NCBI GenBank assembly: GCA_022495005.1
Contig: JAGYXB010000559.1
Span: forward strand, 2,604,001-2,668,000
DNA length: 64,000 bases
Direction: 5' to 3'
Source of the DNA: Rhyacophila brunnea
Taxonomy: Eukaryota > Arthropoda > Insecta > Trichoptera > Rhyacophilidae
A model generated the notes under the pieces. It saw only the letters and a list, made by a program, of their open reading frames with translations. It was not told the origin of the DNA and ran no database searches. Within the stretch, counting starts at the first letter, position 1, and each line of letters opens with the position of its first letter. Positions 33,884-43,868 of the stretch are shown one piece after another. The translations under genes were made by a program, and so were the position numbers.

Positions 33884-34760
33884 CTTCTTCTTCTTCTTGT
33901 GCTATCCCCTAGCGGAGGTCAGCCACCATCAAGGCGATCTTATCTTTGTCGTCTGCTACTCGGAACAGTTCAGTGGAGCTGCACTCGTACCAATCACGGA
34001 GGTTCTTAACCCACGAAATGCGGCGCCGTCCTCTGCTACGCTTCCCATTGATCTTTCCTTGAATGACAAGTTGGGAATGCTGTATTTTTGTCCTCTCATA
34101 ATGTGGCCGAGGTATTGTAGTTTCCTGGTTTTGATACTACGTAGAACTTCTCGGTCCTTCCCCATTCGATTGAGAACTTCAACATTTGTCACCCGGTCAG
34201 TCCAAGGAATTTTGAGGATGCGCCTATACAACCACATCTCGAAAGCTTCAAGTCTCCGTAACATCCATTGGTTTAGCGTCCATACTTCCATACCATAAAA
34301 AAGAATTGAGAGAACATAACAACGTACCATACGCAGTCTCAGACCTAAGTTAAGATCTCGATTGCTAAGGAGGCGTCTCATTTTGAGAAAGGCGCTCCTT
34401 GTGATCTCAATTCTAGTTTTTATTTCCTGAGACTGGTCCCATTTCTCATTGACCCATGTACCTAAATATTTATAATGGGTCACACGTTCGATTGGTTCGC
34501 TGTTAATGACAAAATTTGTGTTGGTGTCTGGTGTCGCTGTTTTTGATACTAGTAATAGTTTTGTTTTCTTGAGGTTCATTTTTAAACCATAAGAATTACT
34601 GACCTCATTAACCTTTTCTACCAGTTGATGTAAACTCTTTAAACTATCAGCAATCAGCACAGTATCATCGGCATATCGTATATTGTTAATATGTTTTCCA
34701 TTAACCAACATATCAACCGATTCACCTCCACTTAAAATATGTAAAACGACACATACCTAC
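33884..34760 (-). pseudogene. RTE-like LINE ORF2, 3' half with YADD motif, 5'-truncated
   Basis: The minus-strand frame has no natural start. Similarity begins at about 34735 (SGGESVDM), before the apparent ATG at 34711. It contains the catalytic palm motif IRYADDTVLIA (residues 12-22), KYLGTWVNEKWD, SILFYGMEVWTL, and IKTRKLQYLGHIMRG. Around 34073-34078, a C-run, the reading frame shifts by one base. The true C-terminus (KRSRGRRRISWVKNLRDWYE) then reads to a TAG at 33909-33911. The fingers domain and endonuclease are missing. It ends in (AAG)n at about 33884-33898. This family differs clearly from the RTE fragment at 32864. Confidence 0.82.
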
Positions 34761-34764
34761 TGGA

Positions 34765-34959
34765 GAAAATCCAATTAAATTTGATGTTTCTCACTTGATT
34801 TCTGATGAGTCCAAAGTACATCAAATCGTTCATTCGGTTAAAAGTAAGAGGTGTCGATTTGACCCATTGTCAGTATCCTAACACCTCTCTACCTCTTTTA
34901 ACTTCAATTCAACTCTTTTCTCAAGCATATCGCATGCAAGTAAACAAAAAATATAATAA
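34765..34959. other. Short non-coding stretch
   Basis: Nothing recognised between the RTE fragment and the interrupted family B copy. Confidence 0.45.
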
Positions 34960-35188
34960 TTATTATAAGATAAAAAGAACTTTTTATATACAACGTTTTT
35001 AAATTGATGACTTGACTAGCTTAAACGTTCAAAAAAAATTGTACTTGATAGAAATAATACTGAAATGTCATATTGATTTCGATAGTAACGCACGTATATA
35101 TTTTTTTTTTTTTTTTTTGATTTTACCGAGGCTTTGACTGCGACTCGCTGTCATATCGCCTCTTCTCTTCTAGAAGGGGATCCGTCGA

Positions 35189-38100
35189 TCAGGTCCTCAC
35201 TCCTATTCTGTTAAATAACTTTACAATTTTGCCTAGCTCTTCCGTCTTACCCACCGCCAGGACACCCTTCAATTCGTCGACATTCTCATAGATATCTGCA
35301 ATTCGCAGCTGTACTCTGTGAATTTCATATTTGGGGCATTGCAGTGCTATATGTACAATGTCCTCTAAAACATGACATTCATCGCAGAGCTGCGATTCGC
35401 TTCTTCCCATGAGGACATCAAATCTTTTGCCCATGGTGTGCCCTGTTCTTAGCCTCAGAATTAACTTAAGCTCATTCCTCGTCAAAGAAGACTCTACAAA
35501 CCAGGGCACCTCTCGTGGTGATGGTAGAATTGACTTACTCCATTTCCCCTTTTCTAATGATGCCCTATGGTGAAAATCTATCCACATACTATGGCACATT
35601 TTTTATAGCCTCATTCCAGTCCAAGTTTTCTGGTATCCACTGATGTGGTACCCCTGAATGGCCGGCTTCCTTTGCCAGATCATCTGCCCTTTCATTTCCC
35701 TCAATGCCCATGTGCGATGGGATCCATTGAAGGCATAGATCTCCTCCTCTATTTTTCTTGGCGTCGATCTGGTCAAGGATGTGGTATGCTATGGTTTTAC
35801 TGTTATGTGAGCGAGTTGCTGCGGCAAGATGTTGTAAAGCGCTTTTGGAGTCTGTTAAAATGACAGTGGATTGCGCCGAGAAATCATCGCTTAAAGTGTA
35901 TTTAATTGCTTCGTTTATCGCGATGAGTTCCGCCGTAATTATTGGTATTGCTGGGTTTAGCTTCCAGCTCTTGTTTATACCTACTTCTGGTATCACAAGA
36001 GCTGCTCCTGCTCTATTCTGATCTTTGGATCCATCTGTATAAAGGTGGCTCCATCCTGCGTACCTCTCTGTCAGCATTTTTTCGACACGCTCTCTTCCTT
36101 TATCGGATACTATGCTCCATTTTGGTTTGTCTATTCCTTTGACCTCTAGTTGGATAACAGAGCTGAGGTCGTAAGTACCAACTGGCCTCCTCAGCGAATA
36201 CATACCTAGGCATTTTGTATTTAATACCTCCCAACTTTCTGTGGCTTTAAGGATTCCTACCAGTGGTGGGAGCTTTCTTTTCTCATAGTATGTATTGCTT
36301 TCAACGAGCTCGTATAGGAGTTTCACCTTTGCCAATATGGGGTTATCTATTATAGATTTCCACTTCATCCATGTCTTGGTAGCCAGTGCCCATCTCCTGA
36401 CATTCAGTGGAGGTACGCTGAGTTCCGCTTGTAGCACGTGAATGGGCGTTGTCCTGATAAATCCTCCACATATTCTTAATGCTTTGGACTGGATGCGATC
36501 TAGCCTCACCAAATTAGTTTCGGCAGCGGAGTGGTAAAACATGCTCCCGTAATCTAATCGGCTTCTAATGAGTGCCGTGTATAACCTTCTCATATGAATG
36601 GGGTGTACGCCCCACCCACCTCCCGCCAGTACTTTGAGTATGTTCAGAGGTTGTGTCAGGCTATTCGCGCAATGACTAATATGATGCTTCCACGTTAGTC
36701 TATAGTCCCGGTTCATACCTAAAAATTTATAAGTGTCTACTCTTTCTATTATAGTGCCGTCGATTTTTAAGTTAAGCTGGTTTTGTCTCTTGCCTCTGGC
36801 AAAAAGTACCACCTTAGTTTTACTGGGAGCTACTTTGAGGCCTCGCGTTTCCAATAATAATTTTATTTCGTCAAGACTCTTCTGCATTAACCTTTGACAT
36901 TCATCTACTCTTTTTCCCGAACAAAAAAGTGCAAAATCATCTGCATATTTTACAATGTTGACCCTTGTTATTAACTTTAATATGTCAGTTGTAAGAATGT
37001 TGAATAGTAATGGGGATAGGGGGTCTCCTTGCGGAAGGCCTCTTGAGCATACCGTACTCTTCTTTTCATTATTAATGCACATGGTGATTTTTCTTTCATT
37101 TAAATACTGCTTAAGATATTTAGTGATCTTCCCACCGATTCCCCATTCATTTAACACCCTTGACACTTCTTTCACATGCACATTATTATACGCATCCTGG
37201 ATGTCCAGGAATGTTGTCAGAGTTACTTCGTTTTTGACCTGTGCTGCATTGATGTCTAGTACTAGGTTGCCTATGTTCTCCAGAGTCGACTTTTGCCTTC
37301 TGAATCAGTATTGTGATGAAATAGTTGTTTTTTCTCTGCAAACCATTCGATTCTTCTTGCAATCATCTGGTTGAACGTTTTGCACATGCATGATATGAGT
37401 GCAATTGGTCTGACTGACGACACTAGGGTAGGGTCTCGCCCTGGTTTTAAGATTGGGATAATCATCGTTTCCTTCCATTGCCTAGGGACTTTTCCGGTTT
37501 CCATGATTAAGTTGAATATCTCCACTAGTTTATTTTTTCCGGTCTCTGGCAGCTGAGCGATCATGGAATATGAAACTTCGTCCATGCCGGGGGCAGTGTC
37601 TTTATTTTTGGTTACTGATCTTAGTTCCGCCACTGTAAGAATTTCATTCATTGTATCATTAGGATTATATGTTTCCTGTTCTGCAATTTCTTCCTTCGTT
37701 TCGTCACTTTTACTTGCTAGTTGTTCAAGGAGGAGTGACGCCATGCTTTCATCCAGTTGATTTTTGAATTTGTTTCCCGATTTGCCCTTCATCCAACTCA
37801 TTTTTCTCCACATTTCTGAGTAGGAAGTCTCCGAGTTGACGGAGTCACAAAATGCTTTCCAACTTTCTCTTTTGGCTTTTAGGATTACTTTTCGAGTTGT
37901 GGCTTGCTTTTTCTTTAGTTCTAGGTAGTTTTCTGTTGAACTGATTTTTTTGAAGCGAGTATAGGCAAGCCTTCTCTCAGCGATTGCCTTTGATACTTCG
38001 GAGTTCCACCATGGTTTTGGTCTAAAGTTTGGGTGACTGCATACTTTGAGTCTCGGAATGCTTGAATTTGCCCCATTATTCAATATTGCCTCCAATTTAT

Positions 38101-38902
38101 CATACTCTACTTGTGCATCTCTGGTAGGTTCTGTAAGTCTGTCTATGTCATTTGAGATGATTTCTCGATATTGTTCCCAGTTTGCTTTAGGGTAATTTCT
38201 TCTTGGGATCATTTCTGTTTGGCATTGATTTTCCACAAACTCGATGATAATGGGTAAATGGTCACTGCCCATAGTATCGGAGTCTATTTTCCAATCGGTT
38301 TCCAGTACCAGCTCATTGGAGATAAATGTTATATCCGGTGCCGCTCCTCTCTGATTTGGAGGGGCGACCCTGGTACTTTGTCCATTGTTAATCGCTACTA
38401 AGTCAGAGTCAAGACATACGTCAGCGACATCCTCTCCTCTTGCGTCTCGAAGTATATGATCCCACATTGGGTGGTGTGCATTGAAATCCCCACCCATAAT
38501 TGATCCCTCTCCCATTTGATCGAAGAGCCTGCTCCATGCGTTTTTCCGAATGGTAACATTGGGTTTACAATATATTGCTGTCACTGATTTTAGTTTTTGT
38601 GTCCCTCTGATTTCGACTTGACATGCCTCCAGTTCAGTTGGAAGGCCTTGTAGGGTCTTTTCTTTAGACGCCAGTGTTTTATGCACCAGTATCGCTATTC
38701 CTCCGTAACCATCCCCTCTGTCTTTTCTATACATCGTGTAATCATTGAATTTCAGATAGTCTAATTCAGACCTCAGCCAAGTCTCTGAGATTAATGCTAT
38801 TGAAATTTTTTGTCTTATTAAGTAGAGTTCTATATCATCCTTCTTTTGCTTCATACTTCTGGCATTCCATTGTAAAATCCTAATTTGTTTTTTACTATCC
38901 AT
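35189..38902 (-). pseudogene. I-like LINE ORF2: endonuclease, reverse transcriptase, RNase H; two frameshifts
   Basis: ORF2 nicks target DNA and copies the element RNA at the nick. From ATG 38902 an APE-type endonuclease spans residues 8-222: N13 in LQWNARSM, E40 in SETWL, D139/N141 in GGDFNAHHP, D190, and SDH at 213-215. The frame breaks near 37300 and continues one frame over. There the RT shows LDIQDAYNNV, GLPQGDPLSP and YADD (79-82 of the 530-residue frame that begins at 37181). RNase H follows with YTDGS (D383), E418, D444 and NERAD (D500). A second break in an A-run at 35594-35599 precedes the C-terminal cluster CDECHVLEDIVHIALQC. Catalytic residues are all present; only the two indels stop translation. 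Confidence 0.87.
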
Positions 38903-40315
38903 TTTGCTGCAGAACCTCCCCTAGAATTTCCCCTAAGTTTCCTTCTTTGAAGTGTTTGCATACCCAGTCCACTGCTTTAATTATTAGTTGTTTAATGATC
39001 TGCTGCCAATCTCCCCCTTTCAGCAAGACTTTCATAATTTCTCCCATCGCGTTAACCTCTGTCTTCCCTTTTGAATTTTTCTTATTTTTTGTAGGCTTTA
39101 CGCTACTACCTGTAGCTATTATTGTTGAGCCTGAAGCTTCTACCACCGCTTCTTCTTTCTTTTTGATTTCCTTAGTTTTTTGAATTGTTTCGCTTTCATC
39201 TCTTCCTACGATTTTTTTTTGTTTTAATATGTCAGCATAGCTATTATTTAACATATTTTTTTTTGCTTCCTTGAAAGGTATGTTCATTTTTTTCATTGCT
39301 TCTTTGCAATTCTTTTCCTCTTGCCACTTTGGGCATTTTTGGCTGTTTGCCGCGTGGTTGCCTTTGCAATTGATGCACGTAATTTCCTCATTTTTTTCGC
39401 AGGTTTTGTGGTTTTCACCACACTTAGGGCACGTTTCTACTGTACGTCCGCAATTGTTCGCGATATGCCCATATCGCCAGCATTTGTAGCATTGCATAAC
39501 CCTGAATACATACGGTTCTACAGCAAAAGAGACTCCATATATGTAAATTGTTCTCGGCAATATTTTCTCCCCAAATTTAATACTGACTGACGAGGTCTTT
39601 GTCAGCTCTCCTGTATCACCTTTTCTTGTCAACCTCTTAAGGTTGATTACTTTTGCATCACTTTTGATTTACATTTGCAGTTCTTGGAGGTCCATATCAA
39701 TATCGACTTTTCTTATTACTCCATAAGAGCAGGAGTCATTCTCTTTGGTCACAAAACCGAGATCTTTGAGTTCTCCAGCTTGTTTCACTTTATCTGCTTC
39801 TTTTTCGTCTTCTACTTGGATGTACGTCTTTAAATTTTTATTGTAAATTTTCTGTACTTTTACTCCTGCCGTATGCAGCATCTGCGCTATTTTCAGCTTT
39901 AATGGAATTTTACTTCCCGTCGCTATCATGACGATGTTTTGGTTTCCCTTTGGAGTGACCCCAGAGTCTCTTCTGGGTTTTTTTCCAGAGGTCACCGTCT
40001 GCCATTCTTCTTCTTTTTCTCCAACCACTTCCTCTTCATCATCGTTTCTTTTCTTCTTCGTTTTTTTCGTTTCATTCACTTCCATTGTGGTGTTTTCCAT
40101 TTTATTGTTTTTGCCGTTCACGCGGTCTTGGAATTCGCGCAACAGTGTGAACAAAAAACAGTGTGGACAACCCCTCGCTTCACAGCGTTTGACGCACTCC
40201 CCGCACAAAGTGCACTATCCGTGCAACAATAAATATTTTCACTTTTTCTCAAGCACTGGCACTGATTGTCAAAATCACATGGGACCACACATGTTGAGTT
40301 TATTGTCAAATTCAT
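38895..40315 (-). pseudogene. I-like LINE ORF1 (Gag-like), one indel and one stop
   Basis: ORF1 encodes the nucleic-acid-binding protein of the retrotransposon. From the ATG at 40315 the first 40 residues are cysteine-rich. A one-base change in the G-run near 40197-40200 shifts to the main frame, whose first residues (CGECVKRCEARGCPHC) complete a zinc-binding cluster. A lysine/glutamate-rich linker follows (residues 10-60 of the 40208 frame). An in-frame TAA at 39669-39671 interrupts the protein, and the same frame then continues to the TAG at 38895. Zinc knuckles lie at CYKCWRYGHIANNC, CPKCGENHKTC and CINCKGNHAANSQKC. The last 8 bases overlap the ORF2 start (ATG at 38902), suggesting coupled translation. 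The two lesions imply this copy makes no full ORF1. Confidence 0.82.
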
Positions 40316-40739
40316 TTACAAACAATATTATTTTTGTTGTATCACGTATTTATAAACGTTCGCGAGTAACCAGGCGAATGCGACACGAATACGCAAGCGA
40401 AGTTGTACAACCTCACTCCACCGCTGTTGGCTTCCGACTGACTGCACGTATATATTAATAATTTAGTTGCTAGGACCCCAGACCTCTAGCAACCAATAAT
40501 GGTGTCAAAATAACTTTTCATACAAAACAGAATTTACTGAAAATGAATTAAATTCTACTTACAGATGGCTAAAAGTATTAAAAAAAATGCATTGGCATCG
40601 TGTTCTGATATATTCTAAAAGTTTCAAATGTCTAGTTAGTCGGGAGTCTAGTTAACAATCGATTGCAAGATTTCTACCGGACAAAGAACCACCGGAGAAA
40701 TAAGAATACGGGCTAAGAAAAACGTTGTAAAATTGAATG

Positions 40740-41791
40740 ATAGGTTAACAGTATAATGAACAAATTTAATATAAGTACAACATAAGAGTTGTGTGCTATT
40801 CCATTCAAATTAGTTTGAGCTACCCGGGATTCACCTTTCGAAATTTTCAGGCTCAATATATGGCAATAACGTGGTGTTCAATTACTCCTCCCAAGAAACG
40901 AACATGGGTTTTAATGTTGGGGAAACATCATGATTTCAATATGATATATTAGAATTATCCAACTCGTATCGTGTCCTAAGGCATTTCGTCTAGATTTTGA
41001 AATACTTGTTAATTGATGCAAAAAAAATATTATATACGAGTATATTCAATATGCACGTATAGTTTGTATGCACAATTAATATAATGTATTTTTTTTAAAT
41101 AAAGTGTTAACATGAGACTGACTGAATCATAATGTCGAATATTGAAAGGCCCGAATTGCGTTAATATAAATGTGATAAACACCAGAAACGAGACAAGGAA
41201 TTACGAATTAAACCATTTATTCGACAATATAAATTAATTTTAAATATCAATTATATCATATATTACAATATACATGTATTCATTTCGACAATAAAACTTT
41301 TCGGGATTTCTCCCGATGTTACTCCTGCCTTTTATTAATGTCATTACATTTATTAAAATGCAGATTTTTTTATATTGTAGTATTATAATATGTATGTGTA
41401 TTTGCATACTATTCGAAGCATCAATATTTTGATTGACCATCAAGCAATACAATCGTCTCACTCGAAATACATACAACCCCATATTAAATTGATTTAATAC
41501 GACCGTTGTTAATCAAAAATATTATCCCATTCTCACAGAAGTTGTAGTAGTATTTCAAATAGATTAAAAATACATTTACTACATCGAATGGATAATAAAT
41601 AGTATCAAAAATAATTATGATGCAACTCTCGACCCAATAGCTCTTTTTATTCGAATATTTTTTTCTTTTGTTATTCGTCTGAAGTAACTTCTTATGATCT
41701 CTAGAGCTTTCGATAGCTGTGAGAATTGATAGAATACCTATACAACATACGTACATTTTAAAGTTCAAATATTTATTATATATTATATTAC
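40740..41791. other. AT-rich stretch, nothing recognised
   Basis: Minus-strand frames of 80 and 94 codons at 41240-41768 are AT-biased and contain no domain. No repeats were paired. Confidence 0.5.
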
Positions 41792-42359
41792 AAAATGGAG
41801 CTTTTATTGTATTTTCAAAGCATGATCCTGGACATTCCTTAAACGATGTAGATAATCTATTTATATAATTTTGAAGCTTTATTATCCTTTATGTTTATTT
41901 TAAACATTTGATGACTTTCAGTGTTGAGTCTTCGGCGTGAACAGACGTGTTTTCAATAAATTTATGTCGCCGTCTAATTACAAATAATTGCTTTGCTTAA
42001 TTAGTTATTTCGCTCATAAACGATCATTATAAATCGTTAAATTAGTGTTAAGCTAGTAATTAAATTTGGTGTTTCATAAAAATTTGTTAACGTTGTACAA
42101 ATTGTTTCGATTTAGTTCATCTTATATTTATAATAATTATTATTAATAACGATTTTGTAGTTAATAAATAAACGGGATAGTTTAATATTGTAATTTTGTA
42201 ATTTCTTATTATTATTATGGATTAAGGCAACAATTTAATATCGTACTTTGTGTTTAGTTATAATGACCTACACTCCGGTAAAACTAAGTGATCTTGCAAA
42301 ATCCTAAGGTAGCAACCGTTCAGACATTTAAATCATATTGGCAGCAAAGGCATAGTAAT

Positions 42360-43868
42360 ATGCCGCTCAAACGGACCCCTCCTCGTGGGGAATCGCTACC
42401 GGACATTCCAGGCCCTGCAAAAACTGCTTCAGGAATCGGAACACGCGTACGCGAGCGGTCAAAAAAGGAACGCTCGCCGAAGAGCCCCAAATCACAACAA
42501 GATAAGGCCTCTACTGCTGAAGATGGAGAAAGAGAGCCAAAGCAAAAGAAAACCAAACAAAGAAGCCACCAGCCTGCACCCCCGAGTACGTCGGATGTCG
42601 AAAGCGACTGCAACGTCGTTATAGATTCAGCAGTATCGGACACCACAACCGAGCCTGAAAATAATGTCATCTATGATGACATACAAACGTGCTTACATGA
42701 AGTGCACTCCTCCCTTAGGGCTGACTCTAAAGATAAGCTACATAATGCCCTACTAAGCCTTTCCGAGGCTGTTGGAAGGCAGAATTTGTGCATGGCCAAG
42801 CTGGAGATAAAAGTCGTAGCGCAGGAATGCGAGATTAAGGGCCTGCAGATTCAACTTCGTGATAAGCAATTAAGCATTGAAAATCAAAACCTGGCCATTG
42901 CTGATTTAAGAGAGCAGACGAAAACTCTCAAAACTGCCACATTACAAATCAACAAGGAGCCTACCATCACTGCCCCCCCTATTGATACCACCTGGGCTAC
43001 TGCGTTAGGAAGGCGGCAGCGTCCGGCAGCGGCGCCATTCACGGCACCTGCTGTCACCGGGTCAGCATTTCCTTCGCTGTTGCCGCTAGCACCAAGGCCT
43101 GGAGTCCTCTTTTTCCCTACGGGAGAAGGAGAAAAACGATCGGAAACGACAAGAGAGCTCATCAAGAAGTCCCTTAACCCCAGGGATATTGGGGTACAAA
43201 TAACGGAAATTAGAAACGTCAGAAACGGAGGTGTTATCGTACACCCCCGCTCTGAGGACGAGGCCAAGCGTCTCGTCAGCGCTCTGGAGACCTCAGAGAC
43301 TGCTCTGAGTGTTAAACTTGCAGGAAAAAAGCAGCCTCGCATTATTATTTTTAATATGCCGGCTTCCACTACAGAACCCCAGCTTCGGGAGGCAATTTAC
43401 AACTCTACAAGAGAGCAAACGGGTCTATCTGAGGAGGCCTACCAGGCCGTACGCCTCAGCCACAAGGCGGGTCCCAGGACTGGCAGATGCCATTATATCA
43501 CGTATGTACCTGCCGCGGTGTGGACTGCTCTCATTGCAGATGACAGACTGTACATGGGGTGGGACTCTTTCCCACTCCAGAACTATCTAGGGGTAACCAA
43601 GTGCAATAAATGCCACTTATATGGGCACATGGCCAAATCATGCTCGGCAAAAGACGTCACCTGTTCTTACTGTGCCGAACCAGGCCACGACCGTGCGGAC
43701 TGCCCCGTGAAGGAAGCTTCACCAAAATGCGTTGCCTGCCGCCGTCACAAGCGGCCATATGACCACCCGACCCATAGTGCAACATGTCCGGCTCGCCTGT
43801 ATGCGGAGCAGAGGGAGCGATCAATGACCGACTACTCAATTGAAATCCCTCACCCATCCTCAGCATGA
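42360..43868 (+). CDS. Jockey-like LINE ORF1 (Gag-like protein), intact
   Basis: About 502 residues if the ATG at 42360 (MPLKRTPP) is used. The open frame extends 24 codons further upstream but only to a GTG, so I prefer the ATG. The N-terminal third is basic and proline/serine-rich. A probable coiled coil covers roughly residues 125-195 (LEIKVVAQECEIKGLQIQL). Before the zinc region, IIIFNMPASTT and following residues fit the PRE_C2HC domain that precedes Gag-type knuckles in Jockey proteins. Three knuckles follow: CNKCHLYGHMAKSC, CSYCAEPGHDRADC, and CVACRRH...HPTHSATC. ORF1 packages element RNA. This is the only intact long ORF in the window. Confidence 0.88.
   Translation: MPLKRTPPRGESLPDIPGPAKTASGIGTRVRERSKKERSPKSPKSQQDKASTAEDGEREPKQKKTKQRSHQPAPPSTSDVESDCNVVIDSAVSDTTTEPENNVIYDDIQTCLHEVHSSLRADSKDKLHNALLSLSEAVGRQNLCMAKLEIKVVAQECEIKGLQIQLRDKQLSIENQNLAIADLREQTKTLKTATLQINKEPTITAPPIDTTWATALGRRQRPAAAPFTAPAVTGSAFPSLLPLAPRPGVLFFPTGEGEKRSETTRELIKKSLNPRDIGVQITEIRNVRNGGVIVHPRSEDEAKRLVSALETSETALSVKLAGKKQPRIIIFNMPASTTEPQLREAIYNSTREQTGLSEEAYQAVRLSHKAGPRTGRCHYITYVPAAVWTALIADDRLYMGWDSFPLQNYLGVTKCNKCHLYGHMAKSCSAKDVTCSYCAEPGHDRADCPVKEASPKCVACRRHKRPYDHPTHSATCPARLYAEQRERSMTDYSIEIPHPSSA

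Larger units (their letters stand above)
35103..40443 (-). mobile_element. Near-full-length I-superfamily LINE
   Basis: A 5.3-kb minus-strand element with a 5' UTR starting at about 40443, two overlapping ORFs, a short 3' UTR (35120-35188) and a poly(A) tail (plus-strand T-run 35103-35119). The 13-bp target duplication GCACGTATATATT lies at 35090-35102 and 40444-40456. The order in ORF2 is endonuclease, reverse transcriptase, RNase H, then a cysteine cluster. With a zinc-knuckle ORF1 this layout fits the I group (I/Loa-like) rather than Jockey or RTE. A small number of lesions, mostly single-base indels in homopolymers, suggests a young insertion. Confidence 0.88.
34960..40735 (-). mobile_element. 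Family B repeat, copy 5, split by an I-like LINE
   Basis: The first part (34960-35102) runs from AAGATAAAAAGAACTTTTTA to GTAACGCACGTATATATT. The second part (40444-40735) resumes at GCACGTATATATTAATAATT and ends GCTAAGAAAAACGTTG. Taken together they form one complete inverted copy, so the LINE at 35103-40443 is the younger insertion. Confidence 0.85.

Noticed and set aside
42288..42359. Upstream 24-codon extension of Jockey ORF1
   Set aside because: It would start at GTG; the ATG at 42360 is the first plausible eukaryotic start in this frame.
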